A DNA stretch of 29,879 bases from contig AUXH01000188.1 in assembly GCA_000482145.1 (NCBI GenBank), forward strand, positions 1 to 29,879. The letters are read 5' to 3'. Below, one piece after another: positions 1 to 7,819 of this stretch (position 1 is the stretch's first letter; every line of letters starts with the position of its first letter). Below the pieces are notes generated by a model. It made no database searches. It was not told the DNA's origin and was given only the letters and a program-made list of their open reading frames with translations. This stretch comes from Strigomonas culicis. Lineage: Eukaryota > Euglenozoa > Kinetoplastea > Trypanosomatida > Trypanosomatidae. The position numbers and the translations under genes are program-made.

Positions 1-1
1 G

Positions 2-1069
2 CCGCCGCCGCCGCCGCCGGCCGCGCCGCCGGCGAGCCGGCACCAGCCGCCGGCGGCCGCGCGCGTGCCAGAGCCCGAGGTGGAGGAGGAGCCGCCGCAC
101 ATGCCGCCGCTCAAGAAGCGGCCTGCCAAGGCGGCCCCGCGGAAACCGGTGTGGAACGCGGACGCGGATATTGACAACGGCACCAGCGACGCGAATGTCT
201 ACTTCACGCGTGAGCCGGAGCCGCAGCGGCGCAGCGGCGTGGCGAAGAAGGCGGCGTCTGCAAAGAAGGCAAAGCCGGCGACGCCGCCGGTGGCGCCGAG
301 TGCCTTCGCGGGCAGCTCGCAAGCCAACGCGCTGGATGAGATGCCCGTCGGCGGCGGCGGCGGTGGCAACCGCATGAACTCGTGGGAGGACGCGTACCCG
401 CCGGGCTGCGCGCCGCCGGGGTCCGCATCGGGCGCGCCGCGGGTGTCGAGCCGCAGCGGGGCCGGCAGCATCTCCATCGGCGACACGAATGCAGAGCTGG
501 AGGCGGCGGCGCGCGCGGCCGCGAAAGAGCCGATGCGGGAGTGCCCGTCCTGCGGCCGCACCTTCCGCGTGTCGGTGCTGAGCAAGCACGAAAAGATCTG
601 CGCGAAGCAGGCGAACAAGAAGCGACGCGTGTTTGACATGTCTGCGCAGCGCGCGGACGGCGTGGAGGGGCTCCAGGAGGCGAAGAAGGCCGCGGCGCAG
701 GAAGCGCGCTACAACCCCAAGGCGAAGAACACCGGCGGCGCCGCGGCGGCCGCCTCGTCCGCGGCCGCGGCCGGCAAAATGCCCAAGTGGAAGATCCAGC
801 ACGAGCAGTTTCAGGCCGCGATGCGCGCGGTGCAGCAGCAGAACGCGTACGAGGCGCAGGTGAAGAATAACGCCGGCGGCGCTGGTGGCGGTGGCAAGAT
901 GGCGATCCCACCGCCGCCGCCGCCGGCGGCGCTGCCGGCCGCGCTGGACGACCGCGTGCCGTGCCCGCACTGCGGCCGCAAGTTTGCGGAGGATGTGGCC
1001 GCGCGTCATATTCCTAAGTGTGCAACAACAGTGAACAAGCCGAAGGGCATTCGTCCGATCCGCCGCTAA
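2..1069 (+). CDS. ZC2HC1-type zinc-finger protein, 5' end cut by the window
   Basis: The reading frame is open from the first bases of the window, so the true start lies upstream; the GTG at 65 is not a credible eukaryotic start. Two C-x2-C-x11-H-x3-C fingers are visible. The first has Cys codons at 542 and 551, His at 587 and Cys at 599. The second has Cys at 962 and 971, His at 1007 and Cys at 1019. Both have the CGR-x-F core typical of the zf-C2HC_2 (ZC2HC1, formerly FAM164) family. The rest is low-complexity: a Pro/Ala tract at the window edge, Lys/Ala-rich segments, poly-Gly near 348-368 and 880-896, poly-Ala near 740-775 and poly-Pro near 909-925. The second finger lies 20 residues from the C-terminus. 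The molecular role of this family in trypanosomatids is not clear to me; zinc binding is inferred from the ligand pattern. The gene ends in TAA. Confidence 0.85.
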   Translation, partial: PPPPPPAAPPASRHQPPAAARVPEPEVEEEPPHMPPLKKRPAKAAPRKPVWNADADIDNGTSDANVYFTREPEPQRRSGVAKKAASAKKAKPATPPVAPSAFAGSSQANALDEMPVGGGGGGNRMNSWEDAYPPGCAPPGSASGAPRVSSRSGAGSISIGDTNAELEAAARAAAKEPMRECPSCGRTFRVSVLSKHEKICAKQANKKRRVFDMSAQRADGVEGLQEAKKAAAQEARYNPKAKNTGGAAAAASSAAAAGKMPKWKIQHEQFQAAMRAVQQQNAYEAQVKNNAGGAGGGGKMAIPPPPPPAALPAALDDRVPCPHCGRKFAEDVAARHIPKCATTVNKPKGIRPIRR

Positions 1070-1492
1070 ATCTAAATATACATAAAAAGATAAAGAATCG
1101 TTTTTTTAGATTATTATTATTATTATTTGTTTTTCTGTTTCTTTTTCTACATCATTCTTCTGGTTTGCGCGGTGCAACTATGTGTTCCTCGGCATCTCTT
1201 CTCGTATATAAGTTTGCTAAAGAAAGATGACCACGAAGTTAATTATTATGATTGTTGTTTGGTTGGTTGGTGTTGGCTTTTTAAAACGATATTTTTCATT
1301 AGAAATAAAAGACTCTTTTTTTAAATACCGTCATTGTTATTATTACTACTCTGTTAGAAAAAAGGCGCTTCTTCTCTCCCACACATCGTATCCGCCCGAT
1401 CCACTGTATTACCTCGCCCTCCCTTTCACATTCATCTGTGTTCATCGCTATCTCTCTCTCTCTCTCTTTCTCTTCCTCTTTTTTTTTTTTAG
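1070..1492 (+). other. A+T-rich spacer between the zinc-finger gene and the 155-residue gene
   Basis: This holds the 3' UTR of the zinc-finger gene and the trans-splicing signal of the next gene. It is T-rich with short A runs and ends in a long polypyrimidine tract. Short open frames exist, but they are low-complexity Phe/Leu/Tyr translations of T-rich DNA and are not supported as genes. Confidence 0.7.
1451..1492 (+). promoter_or_regulatory. Predicted spliced-leader trans-splice acceptor for the 1535 gene
   Basis: An uninterrupted 40-base pyrimidine tract, starting with (TC)8 at 1451-1466 and ending in ten T, is followed at once by AG at 1491-1492. It is the clearest acceptor in the window and would give a 5' UTR of about 42 bases. 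Confidence 0.8.
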
Positions 1493-1534
1493 AACACACT
1501 TAACCGCTAATATATATCCATATATATCTAGTAG

Positions 1535-2002
1535 ATGCTGCGCTGGACCTGCTGCTGCCGCCGCTACCGCACCGCCTGGCGCGAGCTGCTGCACCCCCTG
1601 CCCGTCTCCGCGCGGCAGGCAGAATGGCTGAAGCGCGACAAGGTGGAGATGAACGAGCGGCTGCTGCGCCTGCCCTACTACACCATCAAGTCGTGCGCGC
1701 AGCCGAGCAGTCTGCGTGAGCGCCGGGCTGCGCTGCTCGGCGAAGAGGCGGACGCGCAGCCGCCGCACAATGTGCAGAGCCCCAACTACGCCGCGGAGGC
1801 GCAGCTCCTCCAGCCGCGCGTGGCGCCGACCGCCGCGCGACTGGAGGAGCTCCGCGCGCAGCTGCGCTTTCCGACGGAGGCGGGGCCCTCGCCGGTGGGC
1901 GCGGGGCGCTACAAGGAGGAGTACGGCGACCGGCTGCGGCCCCGCTATCCGCACAGCTGGGACGCGGTACCGCCGCAGTCGCCCTCCGCCGATCGGGTGT
2001 AA
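1535..2002 (+). CDS. Small basic protein, probably mitochondrial, function unknown
   Basis: This 155-residue protein starts at the first ATG after a very strong splice acceptor. Its composition matches the G+C-rich coding style of neighbouring genes and breaks sharply with the A+T-rich flanks, which supports it as a real gene. The N-terminus is rich in Arg, Cys and aromatic residues and has no acidic residue until Glu17, consistent with a mitochondrial presequence. The body is predicted helical (Arg/Glu/Leu-rich around residues 60-115). The C-terminal third is rich in Pro, Tyr and Trp. I see no transmembrane segment and no family motif. A lineage-specific mitochondrial protein, such as a mitoribosome or respiratory-complex accessory subunit, is possible but unproven. 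Confidence 0.75.
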   Translation: MLRWTCCCRRYRTAWRELLHPLPVSARQAEWLKRDKVEMNERLLRLPYYTIKSCAQPSSLRERRAALLGEEADAQPPHNVQSPNYAAEAQLLQPRVAPTAARLEELRAQLRFPTEAGPSPVGAGRYKEEYGDRLRPRYPHSWDAVPPQSPSADRV

Positions 2003-2326
2003 GGGAGAGCGGGAGCGGTGGTTGGTGTTTGGTGAGTCCGTTGTATTCACGTATTCTAGTTTGTGTTCACTTGAACTAAAAGGAGGTTTTAAAAAAAAAA
2101 AGAGCAAAAAATGATTGAAATACGTACATACCTATATACATGACCATTGTAACTCATGCGTACGCACACGTTCCTGATTTCGCCCCTGTCGCTTTTATTC
2201 TCTGTTGCGTTGTATTGGACGCGCTACATAGCATAATAGAGCGTACAATAGAAGATTTAAAAAAAAAACAGTATAAGACGATTAAAATTTAGAATTGTAA
2301 AAAAAAAAACAGGATACTCCATCATC
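2003..2326 (+). other. Spacer with A tracts before the 2327 gene
   Basis: It contains the 3' UTR of the 155-residue gene, an A12 run at 2089-2100, a pyrimidine-rich stretch at about 2171-2217, and two further A tracts at about 2259-2268 and 2300-2309 directly 5' of the next start codon. No gene is seen. Confidence 0.6.
2171..2231 (+). promoter_or_regulatory. Weak predicted trans-splice acceptor for the 2327 gene
   Basis: A mixed T/C-rich stretch at 2171-2217 is followed by the first AG at 2230-2231. No ATG lies between this AG and 2327. The tract is interrupted by G and A, so the exact site is uncertain. Confidence 0.4.
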
Positions 2327-5300
2327 ATGTTATCTCTGCGCGACATTGCGTGGGGAGGCGAAGCGGATGACGAGGATCTGCTGTACAAGGTGTACCTAGA
2401 GAGCGTGGCGATGCAAAAGCAGCGAAGCAACCACCACAGCCGCACCCGCACCGCGAGCGGCGACGCGCCAACGACGGAGGGTGACTACCGCAAGGAGGCG
2501 CTGGCGCCGGCGCAGAACGAAATGTGGCAGGCGTACCAGGCCAAGTACCCCCACCTGCGGTTTGACGATTACAGCGCGGAGGTGATGACCGTCAGCTTCG
2601 ACCACGACCTGCGCCGCCAGCAGGAGCAGGAGGCCGCGGCGCCGCCGTCCTTGCCCACCGCCGGTGCGGTCTACATCCACCCTTTTTTGAAGCAGCGGCA
2701 GCAGCAGCAGCAGCGCCGAGTCAGCGGTGGGACGGTGCGGCGGTCGCAGCCGGTATTCCCTGTGCTGTCCGCGCTGCTCCGCCGCCCGTACCCGTCGCTG
2801 TGGCTGCTGGTGCGCGACTACGACGCCGTCGCGCGGCAGCTGGAGGCGCAGCTGCGGCAGCAGCGGCGCGCGCTGCGCGGCCATCCCCACAAGAGCCACG
2901 ATCACAGCAGCGCGATGAGCGGCTGGAGCGTCCTGGACACCACCGGCAGTGGTAGTGTGAACCAGAGTTACAGCGCATCGTCGCCGACGGCGCGGGCCCA
3001 GGCGGCAGGCAGCCGCATCCACGAGCAGCACCTGCAGCTGGACGTGGAGACGCTCGTGGCGTCGCAGCAGCGGGGCGGCAGCGGCGGCGGCGATGTGCGC
3101 TTCATCCAGGTGGGCCGCGAGGCGCTGCAGCCCGTCGTGCCGCTGGCCGCGGGTGGCGGCGGCCGCGCGGGGGCCGGCACGGGCAGCAGCAGCGCCGCGC
3201 TGGTGGACTACGCGCCGTGCCAGAAGGTGCTCGCGCGCTGGCCGCACCACGTGAGCGGCGGCCGCGCCGGACTGCAGCTGCGGCGCGAAAAGGTGCTGCG
3301 GCTCATCGCCATCGAGGCGCAGAAAAAGCGGCAGTACAACGATCATGTGCGAGTGCAGCTGTCGCTGTCGACGACGCACGAGGACGCGGCCAACCTCATC
3401 CCGGCCGGGCATCTGGTGGCGGGAGCGTCGGAGGAGAGCACGGGGGAGGAGGAGGAGAAGGAAGACGCGGCAGGCGACGATCTGTACTGGCCCGCGTACA
3501 TCACCAACATCAAGGGCCACTTCGAGGGCGACATGTTCCAGCTCCAGCACAACCGGAGCTTAAGCCTGCTGCAGCAGGAGAACTACTTCGAGGACGTCCT
3601 GGTGCTGCTGCTGGCCTCGCCTTTCTACCTCACCGTCGACGTCGTCTTTCGCATCGACGAGGTGAGTGAGTGGAAGAACATACGGCTGACGCCCTCCGTG
3701 CTGTGCTTCCTCGCCCCCTCGCAGTCGGGTGCAAACGAGAGGATGCCGCGTCCGCCGAACAGGGATCGGAGGTCGATCACGAAGGAGACTCTCCAGCGGG
3801 ACTTCGAGCGTGCGCTGGAGGAATCCTACGCGGAGGAGCCGCACTTTTCCTTCTATTCGCCCACCGACCATCCCTACGCCGCGTGCGCCTCGCCCGTGTC
3901 GCGGCCGCTCTCCCCCCAGCAGTCCTTTCAAGACGCTCTCCCGAAGCAGCCGGCCCCGCACCACGACAGCAGCAACACGATGACCAGTGTCAACGGCGGC
4001 ACGTCGCACCGCTTTGACGCGTGTGCGCTGCTGCTGCCCAACACGTTGCCGGATGTCATATCCATGTACAACTACACATTTACGGCGAGCACGAACCGCA
4101 GCCGGGGAAAACCACGGACGGATCTCTCCACGACGACGAACAGCAACTGGCAGCGGCACACACCGAGTGCGGCGCAGCCGGCGAAGGACGGAGGCGGCGG
4201 CTTCGACCGGGCCAGCGCGTCACCGCTCGCGGCGCCGGTGGATCTGGACGCGGGGCCCTACTACACCCACGCGTACGAGCCGCAGTCGAACGACATTATC
4301 CCCACCCCCATCTCGACGCGCGATCTGCTCCGCAACTGCATGGACTACACGCAGCGGCTGATGCTGCTGCGGCCGTCCGTCGCGATCATCGCGGCCTGCC
4401 ACGCCGCGGCGGTGGAGGAGGTGGAGGGCACGTGGCGGCGCCTGCGCCAGGCGCTCGCCGAACGCCTCGTGGCGTACGAGGCACAGCCGCCCACAACGCC
4501 GCGCGCGGCCAGCCGCGACGACGACGACGACGCCGCCGCCGCCGCGCCGGCGCCGGCACCGGTGCTGCAGCTCCCCGATGAGGACGACTATGAGAGCCCC
4601 TACGTGCAGGAGAGTGTCAAGACGGTGGCGGCCGCGCTATCCGACAGCAAGAAGAACCCACTGGCGGGGCTCACGGAGGACGAGGTGCGACGCGCCACGA
4701 CGGTGCCGCAGCTGCAGGGGCACGGTGTCAAGCGGAAAAAGCAGCAGCAGCAGGGCGCGCGCCCCACCCCCACCTTCACCCCGAACCGCGCCGAGCGGCG
4801 CACGTCGGCCGCGCCTCTGACCGCGCTGCCGCCGCCGCAGGCGCTCCGGCGGTGGACCGCGGTGCGCCGCCCCAGCCTGCTCAGCGATGGCGCGACCACC
4901 CCGGCGGCGCCGCCGCCGCCACCGCCGACGCGCGCGGCAGACACAAGCGCGGTGCTGGTGGGGGTGGGGCGTGGCGCCAGTGGCAGTCGCGTGCCCGTGC
5001 TGCAGGCTGCCACCGCCGCGCGTGAGCTGGACCGGGTGGCGCTCTCGCCGCCGCTGCGGTCGTCGCCGTCGTCGGGGGGCGCGAGCCGCCGCCGGACGCG
5101 TCGTGTGCACATCGATCCGCACCCCGCGTGTGAGTATATCTTCCACGATGGCGACTCGGAGAACGGCCTTGCCCCGTCGATGCTAAACGTCGACATGGTG
5201 AGCCCCATTTTAAAAGATACACGGACGTCCTTATGCGACGCCACCGACGATGCGGATCACCGCCTTCTCTTTCCGTCGTTAGACAACAGCAATAATACCG

Positions 5301-6079
5301 AGGGTTCTACTCATAACAATAAAGAAGTGAAAGGGGAAGAGGCAGCAGTCAGCCGCGCGGCGGTCAACGAGAGCGAGGATGATCTCTCCCTGAGCCCCAG
5401 CCCCGTCAGTCCGCTGTGGTTCACGCGCATAGTCCCGGCGGTCGAGGTGGTGGTGCACCATCACGATGACACGAATAACACAAAGAAGGAGGAGGATGAA
5501 GCGGTGGAGTCGCGGCAGGAAGTGTTCGCGAGCCGCCATCACCACCACGCCGCCGCGGCGGCGCCGGAGGCCCCGCGGTCGCCCACCGTCACGCTCGCGT
5601 CCGCGCCGCTCCCACGCGCAGACCGGAGCCGACCGGAGGCAGAAGGGAGGCGCAGCGGCAGCACCGGCAGCAGCACGCGCATTCACAAGCACGTCTCTGT
5701 GCGCCGCGTGACACGGCGGTCGCGGTCTCAGCTGCCCTCCGATCCCCTCATCGACCGCGCCGCCAGTGCCGCGGACGTCGAAACGACGCAGGCGGGCGAG
5801 CCTCACAGCCGCCGCCACCGGCACCATCGCCGCCACCACCGCGCGGAGGGCAGTGAGAGCGGGTCGCGACGCGGGGAGGCGGCGGCGGCGGCGGCTGGGC
5901 AGACGCCGCCGTCGATGCGCAGCCGCTCGCGGGACGTGGATCTCTCAGCGGCGACGGAGGAGGACTCCTTTGTCTGCTCGCTGCTGCGGAGCGAAACAGA
6001 GGCACTGGAGCTGCAGCTGCAGCACCGCCCATCTTCGCAGGATGAGAATCAGTCAGATGATTGGTTCGGTGGCAGTTGA
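2327..6079 (+). CDS. Large, mostly disordered hypothetical protein (1250 residues)
   Basis: The start is the first ATG after the spacer and the stop is TGA. I do not recognise the family. Most of the protein is low-complexity: a Gln run near 2697-2714, Gly/Ala tracts near 3070-3200, acidic runs near 3440-3475 and 4518-4530, poly-Pro near 4912-4930, His clusters near 5453-5464 and 5537-5549, and a His/Arg-rich C-terminal stretch near 5806-5846. At least two islands look folded. Residues 385-463 (nt 3479-3715) are hydrophobic and aromatic, with alternating strand-like segments. Residues about 660-718 (nt 4304-4480) look helical, with conserved-looking Leu/Arg spacing. The N-terminal 85 residues also look structured. 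There is no signal peptide or membrane segment. A scaffold or RNA-associated role would be a guess. Confidence 0.8.
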   Translation: MLSLRDIAWGGEADDEDLLYKVYLESVAMQKQRSNHHSRTRTASGDAPTTEGDYRKEALAPAQNEMWQAYQAKYPHLRFDDYSAEVMTVSFDHDLRRQQEQEAAAPPSLPTAGAVYIHPFLKQRQQQQQRRVSGGTVRRSQPVFPVLSALLRRPYPSLWLLVRDYDAVARQLEAQLRQQRRALRGHPHKSHDHSSAMSGWSVLDTTGSGSVNQSYSASSPTARAQAAGSRIHEQHLQLDVETLVASQQRGGSGGGDVRFIQVGREALQPVVPLAAGGGGRAGAGTGSSSAALVDYAPCQKVLARWPHHVSGGRAGLQLRREKVLRLIAIEAQKKRQYNDHVRVQLSLSTTHEDAANLIPAGHLVAGASEESTGEEEEKEDAAGDDLYWPAYITNIKGHFEGDMFQLQHNRSLSLLQQENYFEDVLVLLLASPFYLTVDVVFRIDEVSEWKNIRLTPSVLCFLAPSQSGANERMPRPPNRDRRSITKETLQRDFERALEESYAEEPHFSFYSPTDHPYAACASPVSRPLSPQQSFQDALPKQPAPHHDSSNTMTSVNGGTSHRFDACALLLPNTLPDVISMYNYTFTASTNRSRGKPRTDLSTTTNSNWQRHTPSAAQPAKDGGGGFDRASASPLAAPVDLDAGPYYTHAYEPQSNDIIPTPISTRDLLRNCMDYTQRLMLLRPSVAIIAACHAAAVEEVEGTWRRLRQALAERLVAYEAQPPTTPRAASRDDDDDAAAAAPAPAPVLQLPDEDDYESPYVQESVKTVAAALSDSKKNPLAGLTEDEVRRATTVPQLQGHGVKRKKQQQQGARPTPTFTPNRAERRTSAAPLTALPPPQALRRWTAVRRPSLLSDGATTPAAPPPPPPTRAADTSAVLVGVGRGASGSRVPVLQAATAARELDRVALSPPLRSSPSSGGASRRRTRRVHIDPHPACEYIFHDGDSENGLAPSMLNVDMVSPILKDTRTSLCDATDDADHRLLFPSLDNSNNTEGSTHNNKEVKGEEAAVSRAAVNESEDDLSLSPSPVSPLWFTRIVPAVEVVVHHHDDTNNTKKEEDEAVESRQEVFASRHHHHAAAAAPEAPRSPTVTLASAPLPRADRSRPEAEGRRSGSTGSSTRIHKHVSVRRVTRRSRSQLPSDPLIDRAASAADVETTQAGEPHSRRHRHHRRHHRAEGSESGSRRGEAAAAAAGQTPPSMRSRSRDVDLSAATEEDSFVCSLLRSETEALELQLQHRPSSQDENQSDDWFGGS

Positions 6080-6096
6080 TTGCTCTCTCTCACTAC

Positions 6097-6119
6097 ATAT
6101 ATATATATATATATATATA
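6097..6119. repeat. (AT)11 microsatellite
   Basis: A perfect AT dinucleotide run, read directly, starts 18 bases after the stop of the 2327 gene, within its likely 3' UTR. Confidence 0.95.
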
Positions 6120-6480
6120 CTTTTCTCATTTTTCTATTCGTTTATTGTTTTCACTGTTATACTTTTTTTGTTTGTTTTCTTTCTTTTTTGTATTTACACT
6201 AACACGTGCTAGATGCGGCGAGTATACGCCAATGCGTACAGAAGAAGAAAGAAAAGGGGTGGAAGCCAACCACTACGAGAATACTAATACTCATCTTAAC
6301 ATTTTTTTTTAATTATTATTCGCTGTATTATTTGTATTAACATGGCTCTTCACAAACTCCGCCACTGTATTATATTATAAGAAAACACTCCGGCAATGTC
6401 TTTTTTATCCAATTTCAACAAAAAAAAATGAATTATAATACCAATGATGGACTTTACATGTAGATAGATGTGTATACTTA

Positions 6481-6509
6481 GTTGTTTCCCTTCTCTCTTC
6501 CTACGTAAG
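6481..6509 (+). promoter_or_regulatory. Predicted trans-splice acceptor for the 6556 gene
   Basis: The pyrimidine-rich stretch at 6481-6502 is followed by the first AG at 6508-6509. The resulting 5' UTR would be about 46 bases, A/T-rich, with an A8 run just before the start codon. Confidence 0.65.
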
Positions 6510-6555
6510 AGTAGTTTATAGTTATATACATATATTATTTAAAAAAAAGAAGCAC

Positions 6556-7161
6556 ATGCAGCGTCGCGCTCTCCTCTGCGGCGCTCTGGCCACCCTTAGC
6601 TACACCGGCACGCTCTCGTGCGCGGCGCGCGGCTTCCGCAAGGATCACTTTGAGGGCCCGCTGGACCTGAAGCCGGGCGAGCGCAACGCGCGAAAAGGCC
6701 CGCCGGTCGCGCACAGCCTCCCGGTGTACAAAACGACGCACAAGCTCCACAACAGCGTGCGCTGGAAGAACGCGAACCTCGTCACGAACGTCGCCGGTGG
6801 CAAGGACTTCCGCCTGCGGGAGACGCAGGGCGAGGGCACCTTCGATGAGACCGGCATGTACCGCGACTGGCTGTACGGCGACGAGCGCCGCTACGCGAAC
6901 TACGTCGGCCTCTCCCTCGCCGCGCTCGCCATCTTTCTCTTCTTCTACACCATGCGCGTGATGAGTGCGGAGACGTGGGACATCCCGGCGCCGGTGCTGG
7001 CCTCGCAGCGCAAGAAGCTGGAGCGGGAGCGGCAGGATGGGGAGGAGGCCGACGCGCCGTCCGACGCCGGTGTCGCGCTCACGGAGAAAGCGCAGCGCCA
7101 GGACGCGCTGGCGATGCTGAAGCGGCCGCAGACCGTCTCCAGGCCCACCGCTGCTTTCTAA
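6556..7161 (+). CDS. Single-pass, probably mitochondrial membrane protein (201 residues)
   Basis: The ATG at 6556 is the first after the predicted acceptor. The N-terminus (MQRRALLCGALATLSYTG) is basic and hydrophobic without acidic residues, which suits a mitochondrial presequence; a secretory signal is an alternative. Residues 25-110 are hydrophilic and rich in basic and aromatic residues. One clear transmembrane helix spans about residues 116-134 (nt 6901-6957). A charged tail of about 65 residues with a Lys/Arg/Glu-rich helix follows. This layout, an N-terminal targeting region, one central helix and a charged tail, is common among nuclear-encoded accessory subunits of respiratory complexes. 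I cannot assign it to a named subunit. The gene ends in TAA. Confidence 0.8.
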   Translation: MQRRALLCGALATLSYTGTLSCAARGFRKDHFEGPLDLKPGERNARKGPPVAHSLPVYKTTHKLHNSVRWKNANLVTNVAGGKDFRLRETQGEGTFDETGMYRDWLYGDERRYANYVGLSLAALAIFLFFYTMRVMSAETWDIPAPVLASQRKKLERERQDGEEADAPSDAGVALTEKAQRQDALAMLKRPQTVSRPTAAF

Positions 7162-7531
7162 AAGGAAAAGGAAAAAGAGGCATAATCCACTCATAAAATA
7201 AAACAGTAAGAGGGAAGAAATAAAAACTACTGAACAACAGGTGTGTGTATGTGTTTTTATTTTTTATTCTTATTGTTTTTAGTTGTAGGGAAACATAAAT
7301 GGACGACATATACTCAAAAGTGCTGATAGTTTTTGCTTGTAACAAAAGGTGTACTAAAAAAAGAAGAATTTGGTGTGAAGTTGTTGTATTAATGGATGTT
7401 CTTTTTTTTTTACCTCTATATTAAAATAAAACTAAAAAGAACCTTAATGTGTATCTTCTCAGTCACTGTTCACACAATGAAGTCTACCACAAGATAAAAA
7501 CAAGACCGCGTGAGAGAGAGAGGTATCGGTC

Positions 7532-7534
<3 letters not shown>

Positions 7535-7564
<30 letters not shown>
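7535..7564. repeat. (TAA)10 microsatellite
   Basis: Ten perfect TAA units, read directly, lie in the spacer upstream of SF3B3. They are outside the predicted 5' UTR. Confidence 0.95.
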
Positions 7565-7566
<2 letters not shown>

Positions 7567-7720
7567 GCTTTCTATCGATAGAATAGTGTTATGCACATGT
7601 ACTTATAAGTGTCTTCTCTTCCTCCTCTTCTTCATTCTCTCCACAAAGTTGTGTAATAATAATAAACGAACAAGGGATATTAATAAAAGCAAAATAGAAG
7701 GCGTTTGTTGTGTTTACTAT

Positions 7721-7756
7721 TGTGTGTTTGTTTATTTGTTTCTCCACCCTCATTAG
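7721..7756 (+). promoter_or_regulatory. Predicted trans-splice acceptor for SF3B3
   Basis: A T/C-rich tract at about 7721-7754 is followed by AG at 7755-7756. The predicted 5' UTR of 63 bases is almost purely A/G at first and contains no ATG. Confidence 0.75.
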
Positions 7757-7819
7757 TAAAAGAGAGACGAGAGAGAAAAAAGAAAAAGATAAAAGATAAT
7801 CGTATATTGACTAGCCAGC

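Larger units (their letters stand above)
6080..6555 (+). other. A+T-rich spacer between the 2327 and 6556 genes
   Basis: It holds an (AT)11 microsatellite, several T-rich stretches, an A run near 6420-6428 and a pyrimidine tract at 6481-6502. Open frames across it are Tyr/Ile/Phe-rich artefacts of the repeat. No RNA gene is recognised. Confidence 0.65.
7162..7819 (+). other. Long A+T-rich spacer before SF3B3
   Basis: This is the longest of the ordinary A+T-rich spacers. It holds A/G-rich 3' UTR sequence, T-rich stretches, a (TAA)10 microsatellite, a pyrimidine-rich segment at about 7614-7641, and the acceptor for SF3B3. No tRNA, snoRNA or protein gene is recognised. Confidence 0.65.
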
